Source of the DNA: JACDET01 sp038253825
Lineage (GTDB): Bacteria; Patescibacteriota; Microgenomatia; Levybacterales; UBA12049
Length of the DNA stretch: 64,000 bases
Assembly (NCBI GenBank): GCA_038253825.1
Contig: JBBSGT010000001.1
Location: 20,623 to 84,622, forward strand
Direction of reading: 5' to 3'
The first letter of the stretch is position 1. Each line of letters starts with the position of its first letter. Below are positions 17,971-24,221 of this stretch, in pieces. The position numbers and the translations under genes are program-made. The notes under the pieces are model-generated. The model made no database searches. It saw nothing but the letters and a program-made list of their open reading frames with translations, and had not been told where the DNA came from.

Positions 17971-19635
17971 ATGACTATGAAATGGATCTACTTTAAATTG
18001 GTGAGTATATTCTTTCTTTTCTTATTTTTTGCAATGGGTGGTAATTTAACTTTTCATCCCACAACTGCAAATGCACAGCAAGTTGCAGTTACAAATATTC
18101 CTACAGCATGGATACACAATAAACAGCGTATTGTTCAGTATAACGGTACCAACTTTTTTATTTTCTATAGTAAAGGATCGACAGAAATATATTCGAGGTC
18201 AGCATCTACTATTGCAGGTTTAGCTAGTGCAAGTGAAGTACTTTTAACCGGTGGGCATGTGCTTGCTAATTCAGATTGGGATGTCTATTGGATAGATGAT
18301 ACAAAATTTGATATTGTCTATCAAGATTCTACCACTACAACCCAATTCAAAGTCCTTACATGCCCCATTACCAGTGGGACAACCATTGGCACCTGTACAG
18401 GACCGGCAACAGGAACAGCGACGACCGCACCCGGGTCGATGACTATAATCCGAACACCGAGTGCAAACAGGATATGGGTGGCAGTCAGACGGGGAACGAC
18501 CGGCGCAATCGAAGTCTATGACGCAACAACAACAGGAGATGCAGCCTCTGGTATGGCCTTTACCAAAGTAGGTGGTGGCTCGGGGAACTTGGTCAGCTAT
18601 ATATCGATGGTGGCTTACGGCTTATCTGATAAAGTAATCGCTGTTGTGCAAAACAATGGAACGAATAATTCAACCAAAGATATTGAGAGTCAAATTTGCA
18701 CAACGGCCTCATGTACGGGAGTAAATGTCGTCCCTGCCACAGCTTTTGGTACCAATTTGACGAAAATGGGCAATCTCATTCGCATCTCAGATACTGATTT
18801 TCGATTTGTCTATGTTGATATCTCCACACCTTCCAACCTCAAGGAAGCAAAATTTGATGGCAACACGACCTGGACCGCTATCTTTGCAACAATTGATAGC
18901 GGTGGCGGACAAAAAAATCCATCTCTCTTTTATGACAGAACCAGCGGAGATGAATATGTCTTTTATGCCGATAGCTCGACCCCAAATCATATCCAGCGCT
19001 ACTACAAACTTTCTGGTAGTTCATGGGGAGTGACAAAGACTGAGGTTGATACAGGTGAAGCTACTGCCAACTCATTCCCGATAACACAGATGCATGAGGC
19101 ACCAACTGGAAGTTCACGTACTGTGCCGAGAGAATTACCATGGTGCTACCGTAATGCTAATGGATCAAATTTTAATATTGTCTGTGGAGATCTAACACTT
19201 GCTTCTGCAGGCTCGCTTGGATTAACAGCACCAAGTAGTACAACCTTAAGCAGTGTTACCGTAGCAGAAACAGTACAATCCAGTACGGGAAGTTTGGGGA
19301 CAACGACTGCAAGTGATTCTCGCAGTGGCAACCCTGGATGGGGTTTGACAGTATCGTGTAGTGATTTTACTGCGAGTACACATACGATAGGTATTAGCAA
19401 TTTGACCATAAATCCCAATAATGGTACCCTCGCTGTAGTATCCGGCTCCGGGACAGGAGTAACTGCAGGATCTTCCCATACCTTTACCAACACTTCAGAT
19501 GCTGCAACCATTATGACTGCCACTTTAGGGAATGGGAATGGCCAGTATACGATCAATCCGGGATTGTCTTTGGCAATCCCCGTTGGTTCTTATGCAGGCA
19601 ATTATACAGCTACGATTACTGAAACTTTATTGTAA
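17971..19635 (+). CDS. secreted beta-propeller-like protein with C-terminal WxL-like domain
   Basis: 554 aa. It has an N-terminal signal peptide (about 5-33, ending ANA). Residues ~40-400 hold repeated short beta units with alternating hydrophobic strands and D-x-D/TG turns (for example FFIFYSKGSTEIYSRSAS, DEYVFYADSSTPNHIQRYY), suggestive of a sialidase-like propeller; no Asp-box is certain. The C-terminal ~145 residues are WxL-like: LGTTTASDSRSGNPGWGLTV carries an exact W-x-L, and the end YTATITETLL matches the other two proteins of the locus. The 5' half is more GC-rich and Thr/Ala-rich than its neighbours. It lacks the aromatic/His-rich N-terminal motif. Confidence 0.65.
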   Translation: MTMKWIYFKLVSIFFLFLFFAMGGNLTFHPTTANAQQVAVTNIPTAWIHNKQRIVQYNGTNFFIFYSKGSTEIYSRSASTIAGLASASEVLLTGGHVLANSDWDVYWIDDTKFDIVYQDSTTTTQFKVLTCPITSGTTIGTCTGPATGTATTAPGSMTIIRTPSANRIWVAVRRGTTGAIEVYDATTTGDAASGMAFTKVGGGSGNLVSYISMVAYGLSDKVIAVVQNNGTNNSTKDIESQICTTASCTGVNVVPATAFGTNLTKMGNLIRISDTDFRFVYVDISTPSNLKEAKFDGNTTWTAIFATIDSGGGQKNPSLFYDRTSGDEYVFYADSSTPNHIQRYYKLSGSSWGVTKTEVDTGEATANSFPITQMHEAPTGSSRTVPRELPWCYRNANGSNFNIVCGDLTLASAGSLGLTAPSSTTLSSVTVAETVQSSTGSLGTTTASDSRSGNPGWGLTVSCSDFTASTHTIGISNLTINPNNGTLAVVSGSGTGVTAGSSHTFTNTSDAATIMTATLGNGNGQYTINPGLSLAIPVGSYAGNYTATITETLL

Positions 19636-19685
19636 AGCCAAGGATAGCAATTGCATTCAACTCCTATCTATGAAAAAATGGTAAT

Positions 19686-19704
19686 AAGGCATAAGTAGTG
19701 CCTT
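19686..19704 (+). other. hairpin just upstream of the second WxL-like gene
   Basis: AAGGCA (19686-19691), loop of 7 nt, TGCCTT (19699-19704), ending 4 nt before the ATG at 19709. A six-pair stem here would cover the ribosome-binding region. No Shine-Dalgarno sequence is otherwise visible. Confidence 0.35.
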
Positions 19705-19708
19705 TACT

Positions 19709-20629
19709 ATGGCTGGGTTACATAAAAAGACACTGCATACAATTTATCACCATGTCCGGCATACACGCCCCAAGTGGTATCATGAATACCATAAATGGGA
19801 ACATCATAATACGCTGCATTGGGTTACTTTTGCTCTCTCATCAGTGGTTATGCTTCTGGGATTCATCAATGCGCTCCTACTGGCACAGCAGTATCCGCTC
19901 CAAGGTGTAAATGCTGCATCTACGACGGTGAATCAGCAGGTAAATCAAGGATTGTTAACGATTAGCTCAGCTGCCAGTGCAAATTTGTCGGCAGTCACCG
20001 TAGCTGCGGCATCACAAAATTCAACAGGGAATCTTGGAACAGTGACGGTTACAGATAACACTGGGTTAGGAAACGGCTGGACTGCCAATGCCACTTGTTC
20101 ACATTTTATTAAATATAATAGTCCTTTCCGAACGGGTGGTTCCGCTGGTACTTTAACTGTGGACAGCACAGCCACCTATAATAATGCTGTAGGTGGAACC
20201 TACACAATAACGATTGCCACAGGAGGATCCGTGGGTACTGCGACCTTTAACGTCACTGGTCCTGAATCATTAACAAATCAGACAACCGGCGCATCGGTCT
20301 CTATTGGGGCAAGAGGACTCGTTCTTGATTTTGCCCCGGCAACCTATACTACCAGTGACTCATGGACAATTCGTGTTGATGTCATTCCTGTCACAGGTTT
20401 ACAAATCACTCCCGGTACTCGTTCTGCTAACAATGGTGCAGTATTGACAAATGTTACAGCAGGATCAGTGCATACGTTTTCAAGTACATCAGATGCAACA
20501 AGTCTAATGAGCGCAACGTCAGGATATGGTTTGGGATCATACTATGTTAACCCTGCATTACAGCTTTCTATTCCGGTAGGATCCTATGCAAGTTCGTATG
20601 TAGCAACATTTACAGAAACAGTGCAGTAA
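19709..20629 (+). CDS. WxL-like surface protein 2 (paralogue of protein 1)
   Basis: 306 aa. N-terminus RPKWYHEYHKWEHHNTLHW followed by a membrane helix (about 40-62). The outside part has LGTVTVTDNTGLGNGWTANA, GTYTITIATGGSVGTATFNV and SWTIRVDVIPVTGLQITPG, and ends SYVATFTETVQ. The last two shared blocks are identical in protein sequence to the 13.1 kb gene but use many different codons, so they are held by selection and are not a recent copy. The DUF916-LytR_C gene starts 4 nt after its stop, which implies joint expression and probably a joint complex. Confidence 0.7.
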   Translation: MAGLHKKTLHTIYHHVRHTRPKWYHEYHKWEHHNTLHWVTFALSSVVMLLGFINALLLAQQYPLQGVNAASTTVNQQVNQGLLTISSAASANLSAVTVAAASQNSTGNLGTVTVTDNTGLGNGWTANATCSHFIKYNSPFRTGGSAGTLTVDSTATYNNAVGGTYTITIATGGSVGTATFNVTGPESLTNQTTGASVSIGARGLVLDFAPATYTTSDSWTIRVDVIPVTGLQITPGTRSANNGAVLTNVTAGSVHTFSSTSDATSLMSATSGYGLGSYYVNPALQLSIPVGSYASSYVATFTETVQ

Positions 20630-20633
20630 AAAT

Positions 20634-22154
20634 ATGATAAGAAAATTTGCCATAAATATTTTAAAAACTTTTGGAATAGTGATTTTATTTGCGCTAACAG
20701 TTGTTCCACGGGCATTTGCTGTGCAGGAGGGTGACCTTGGGGCGTATCCTTCGCATTATGATCCTGATAATCCAAAGACAAAATCCTGGTTTATTTATGA
20801 TCTTAAAGCTGGCCAGACAAAAGAAGACAGTATTACTGTTGTTAATAATTCAGATAAATCTCTTGATGTAAAAATCTATCCTGTTGATGCTACTACCACA
20901 AGCGATGGTGCATTTGCTCTCTTAAATAACGACCAACCCCAAAAGGAAATAGGGAGCTGGGTAAAATTATCCAAAGATCTGATAACAATCGGTCCCAAAG
21001 ATCGCAAAGATGTCCCTTTTACTATTTCCCTACCCTCAAATGTTACAGTCGGAGATCATGCCGGTGGTATTATTGTGCAGGAAGCAAAAAAGCCCACTAT
21101 AGCAACTTCAGGGATGGGGCTCAATATCGTTTCCCGCGTGGGTACTCGTATCTATGAAACTGTTCCAGGAAATCAGATAGTGAGCCTAGATGTCCGTGAT
21201 CTCTCCTATACAATTAAAGATAATCACCTTGTTTTCACTTTTGTAATGGAAAATAGAGGAAATATTATCTTAACTCCTACGGGGAATTTCCAAATAAAAG
21301 ATGGATCGGGAAAAGTATTTGAAACAATCCCACTTGGCAACTTAGGTGCAGTATTCCCAGGAAAGCCCACGACAATTACTGTTACCTCAAAAAAAGATGC
21401 TCCGTCTTTTGGCCAATATATTGCTACTGTCACGGTTAATTATTCATCTCTCAAATCAATCACAAAAAGTCTGACATTCTTTCTTTTCTTCCATGATTGG
21501 TCTGTGATTCTTCCTGTGCTTTTATTGCTCCTGCTTATAATTCTTTTCATTATTATAAAAAAGTATTTATCAAGAAAACATAAATTCCAACAAATAGCAC
21601 AACCGGAAATTTCTACAAACAAACCACAATCAGCATCATTTGCGGCAAAGAATATATCTGGAGAAAATGTAGATCAAGTATTTATTGCACACCATATTAA
21701 ATTGCTTGGAGTAGCTGTTCTTATAAGCGTTCTTGTCTTGAGCAGCCTCTTTGCATTTATCTTAAAGGACTTTGTTTTTAGTCCCATAATGCCGCATGCT
21801 CAAGGATCTTCTACACAGTCAACTGTTCCAAGCAACGCTCCGCTTAGCAAACAGAACACAGTACCCACAGAGACAAGCATACCAATTAATAAAGCCGATA
21901 TGAAAGTTATTATTTTAAACGCGAGTGGGAAAGCTGGCGTCGCAAAAGCACTTGGGCAGAAATTATCCAAAGATGGATTTTCAGTAGCAAAAATAGCCAA
22001 TGCTGAGGGCACTTCGACACAAACAGTTATACAATATCCGATAGGTAAAAATGAAGAAACAGATTTACTTATGGAAGAATTAAAGAATGAATATGCTTCA
22101 GTTACAAAGGAAGCTTCTGATTCCGCTGTTTTTACCATTATTATTGGTAAGTAA
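20634..22154 (+). CDS. DUF916-family WxL-interacting protein 2 with C-terminal LytR_C domain
   Basis: 506 aa. Signal peptide or anchor at about 5-32 (ending AFA). DUF916-like domain at about 45-185 (KSWFIYDLKAGQTKEDSITV, HAGGIIVQEAKK, NIVSRVGTRIYETVPG) and an Ig-like domain at about 190-275. Two membrane helices follow (about 290-312 and 352-375). The end, about residues 422-506 (MKVIILNASGKAGVAKALGQ, FSVAKIANAEGTSTQTVIQY), is a LytR_C domain, the C-terminal domain of LytR/CpsA/Psr-type envelope proteins. A DUF916-LytR_C fusion would tie WxL binding to cell-wall polymer attachment (inference). Both outer domains lie on the same side of the membrane if both helices span. Confidence 0.82.
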   Translation: MIRKFAINILKTFGIVILFALTVVPRAFAVQEGDLGAYPSHYDPDNPKTKSWFIYDLKAGQTKEDSITVVNNSDKSLDVKIYPVDATTTSDGAFALLNNDQPQKEIGSWVKLSKDLITIGPKDRKDVPFTISLPSNVTVGDHAGGIIVQEAKKPTIATSGMGLNIVSRVGTRIYETVPGNQIVSLDVRDLSYTIKDNHLVFTFVMENRGNIILTPTGNFQIKDGSGKVFETIPLGNLGAVFPGKPTTITVTSKKDAPSFGQYIATVTVNYSSLKSITKSLTFFLFFHDWSVILPVLLLLLLIILFIIIKKYLSRKHKFQQIAQPEISTNKPQSASFAAKNISGENVDQVFIAHHIKLLGVAVLISVLVLSSLFAFILKDFVFSPIMPHAQGSSTQSTVPSNAPLSKQNTVPTETSIPINKADMKVIILNASGKAGVAKALGQKLSKDGFSVAKIANAEGTSTQTVIQYPIGKNEETDLLMEELKNEYASVTKEASDSAVFTIIIGK

Positions 22155-22179
22155 TATTTCAATCCTTTTCAATTTATTG

Positions 22180-22185
22180 TATACT
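22180..22185 (+). promoter_or_regulatory. -10 box of the sulfotransferase gene
   Basis: TATACT ends 7 nt before the GTG at 22193, so the message would be leaderless or nearly so. No -35 of note. Confidence 0.35.
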
Positions 22186-22192
22186 TTTATGC

Positions 22193-22951
22193 GTGCATGC
22201 TAAACGTGTGATTGTTAATACTCATATTGAAAAAACAGCAGGGACGTCCTTACTGCGATTCCTTGAGCAAACCATAGGCAAAAAACGTGTCGCCTTTTAT
22301 GATCCGACCACAGACAGCGTGATTAAAATATCAGATCTATTTGTCTCTCCTTCAAATGATATCATTGATCAACTCCAGCTCAAGTCATATGCATTCTGGC
22401 CTCTGCTGAAACGATTTTATTTTAATACCCGATCAAACAAACGATACCAGACTACTGTTCCAAATGACATTGCTATTATTCATGGGCACTTTGTTGCGAA
22501 TCGTTTCGATAGTTTACTGAAAGATCCTATCCGGTCAGTCGTGATTCGTGATCCATTAAAACGCATGCGTTCGCAATATGATCACTGGAAACGAGCAAAA
22601 GGAAGAAATCAGTGGCGTATAATGATCCCTTATGATGCCCAAATGAGTTTTGAAGAGTACGCCTTGCTTACTGTCATGCAAAATTATCAGACTAAGGCAC
22701 TTGCAGGGAAGGATATCGCATCTTTTGATGTCGTTGGTGTTACCGAGCACATCGATGTTTTTACAAATAAACTGTTTGAAGTGTTGATTGAAGAAGGACA
22801 TATAAAGAAAAGCATTCGCATGAATTCAGTAAAAAAGTTAAATCTCCATAAGAAGACTCATGAAACAACAATGGAATTTGAAAAGAAATTTAAAGTTTTT
22901 CATAAAGAAGATTATGAACTCTATAGGCAGGCACTTTCCCTTGCAAAGTAA
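22193..22951 (+). CDS. sulfotransferase family protein
   Basis: 252 aa, GTG start. VNTHIEKTAGTSLLRFLEQ at the N-terminus is the 5'-phosphosulfate-binding loop (H-x-x-K-T-A/G-G-T-S) of the Sulfotransfer_2 group, and SVVIRDPLKRMRSQYDHWKR (about 106-125) is the 3'-phosphate-binding motif (R-D-P-x-x-R...S). These enzymes move sulfate from PAPS to hydroxyls of carbohydrates. The Sat-CysC fusion at 11-13 kb can make PAPS, and a PIG-V-like mannosyltransferase is the next gene (convergent, 1 nt apart), so a sulfated glycan is a reasonable guess. Sulfate acceptor unknown. Confidence 0.85.
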   Translation: MHAKRVIVNTHIEKTAGTSLLRFLEQTIGKKRVAFYDPTTDSVIKISDLFVSPSNDIIDQLQLKSYAFWPLLKRFYFNTRSNKRYQTTVPNDIAIIHGHFVANRFDSLLKDPIRSVVIRDPLKRMRSQYDHWKRAKGRNQWRIMIPYDAQMSFEEYALLTVMQNYQTKALAGKDIASFDVVGVTEHIDVFTNKLFEVLIEEGHIKKSIRMNSVKKLNLHKKTHETTMEFEKKFKVFHKEDYELYRQALSLAK

Positions 22952-22952
22952 T

Positions 22953-24131
22953 TTAGTTTATCCAACCCCAATTGATAAATACGGTTGAGAAGAAGAGAAG
23001 GAAGATTATAAAAATTGCCACCGTACCTTCATACCAAATGCCCTTTAGTTTCATTGCCAAAAATATAAATAAAGGGAAAATCACTGTCTCATATCTTGCA
23101 TATGAAGTAAAACTTTTGATAAGAAGTGGCGCAATGCTGAGACTAAGAATAATGTACCACAATTCAGGACGGAGAGCTTTTTTACTTTTAATAAGAAGAA
23201 TTAATCCGATTGCAAAGGTAATTATTTCTGTTTTTGAGACATTATAATCATGCCAAGGAAGTGAGAAGAATTGATAAATGGCAAGGATGTTTGTTTGAAC
23301 ATTTTCAATAAGCGAAACTTTTGGTCCCCAAAAAGCATGGGTAGTTATCCAAACAGTAGGATCACCCATATTTACTTCACCGACATACAATAAAAGCATA
23401 AGTGACGCAAACGGCAATAAAAGTACTGCTGTAGCTTTCCATAAGGAAATTTTTTTCTTTTGTAAATCAGTAATAATTGCATATAGCAATGGAATAATAA
23501 GAAAAAAACCATTCACTTTTGTTACATACAGAAGTGCCAGTGAAAGTGTAATATGTACCCATTTTCGCTTCACCAAGGCATAACTAAACCAAACCAAAAG
23601 AAGCAAAAAAAGGCTTTCTGCGTAGTAAGCGCGATAAAAAAGACTCAATGGAAAAAACAACATGAGAAAATTTGTGCGCATGGCTATCTGATGAGAATAC
23701 AGTTTGCTGACGACGTAATATGTAGCAAAAAAGAGTGCAATGAGAATAATGTTACTGAAAATAAAAGCCGAAACAGCAATGTTGTGAATAATAGTATTTA
23801 TAAACGCAACGCTATAGGGATAAAGCGGAAAAAAAGCATAGGCATACTGATCCAAAAAGACATGATCCCCATGAGCTTCAATTTCTGATTGTGTTGTATA
23901 ACCAGCTTTTGCGATACGGTAATACCACTGACCATCCCAGGCGCTTAGTGCATTGACAAGATTAAAATTCCCTTGCGTTACGCGTGTATCTGCCACATAA
24001 TGAAAGCCTGTTCCATATAGGTACTTATTAAATGGCAACAATTGGTAGGAAACCATTAAAAAAGCATAATAAAAAAGTTGCAAAGCAATGAAAATAAGAA
24101 GACCAATCTTAAAATACCTCTTAGTGAACAT
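22953..24131 (-). CDS. PIG-V/Mannosyl_trans2-like membrane glycosyltransferase
   Basis: 392 aa with about ten membrane helices. LSAWDGQWYYRIAKAGYTTQ in the first outside loop (about 63-82) holds the conserved W-D-x-x-W-Y motif with the likely catalytic Asp. FFPLYPYSVAFI follows at about 100. Both are typical of PIG-V and related GT-C enzymes that use dolichyl/polyprenyl-phosphate mannose. A bacterial member probably mannosylates a lipid-linked glycan or protein on the outer face. It has its own promoter facing left. The C-terminus ends in a helix without extra domain. Confidence 0.75.
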   Translation of the reverse strand: MFTKRYFKIGLLIFIALQLFYYAFLMVSYQLLPFNKYLYGTGFHYVADTRVTQGNFNLVNALSAWDGQWYYRIAKAGYTTQSEIEAHGDHVFLDQYAYAFFPLYPYSVAFINTIIHNIAVSAFIFSNIILIALFFATYYVVSKLYSHQIAMRTNFLMLFFPLSLFYRAYYAESLFLLLLVWFSYALVKRKWVHITLSLALLYVTKVNGFFLIIPLLYAIITDLQKKKISLWKATAVLLLPFASLMLLLYVGEVNMGDPTVWITTHAFWGPKVSLIENVQTNILAIYQFFSLPWHDYNVSKTEIITFAIGLILLIKSKKALRPELWYIILSLSIAPLLIKSFTSYARYETVIFPLFIFLAMKLKGIWYEGTVAIFIIFLLFFSTVFINWGWIN

Positions 24132-24138
24132 ATAATAA

Positions 24139-24167
24139 ATTATTTGTTACTGTAAGCAAGAAGTCAA
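24139..24167 (-). promoter_or_regulatory. promoter of the PIG-V-like gene
   Basis: On the minus strand TTGACT (24162-24167) and AATAAT (24139-24144) with exact 17 nt spacing, 7 nt before the ATG at 24131. Confidence 0.5.
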
Positions 24168-24179
24168 TACGCAGGACAG

Positions 24180-24208
24180 TTGCTATAGCTTGCAATATGA
24201 TTTATAAT
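24180..24208 (+). promoter_or_regulatory. uvrA promoter
   Basis: TTGCTA (24180-24185), 17 nt, perfect TATAAT (24203-24208), 13 nt before the uvrA ATG. No LexA-type SOS box is apparent over it. Confidence 0.6.
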
Positions 24209-24221
24209 AGGATGCTTTCTT

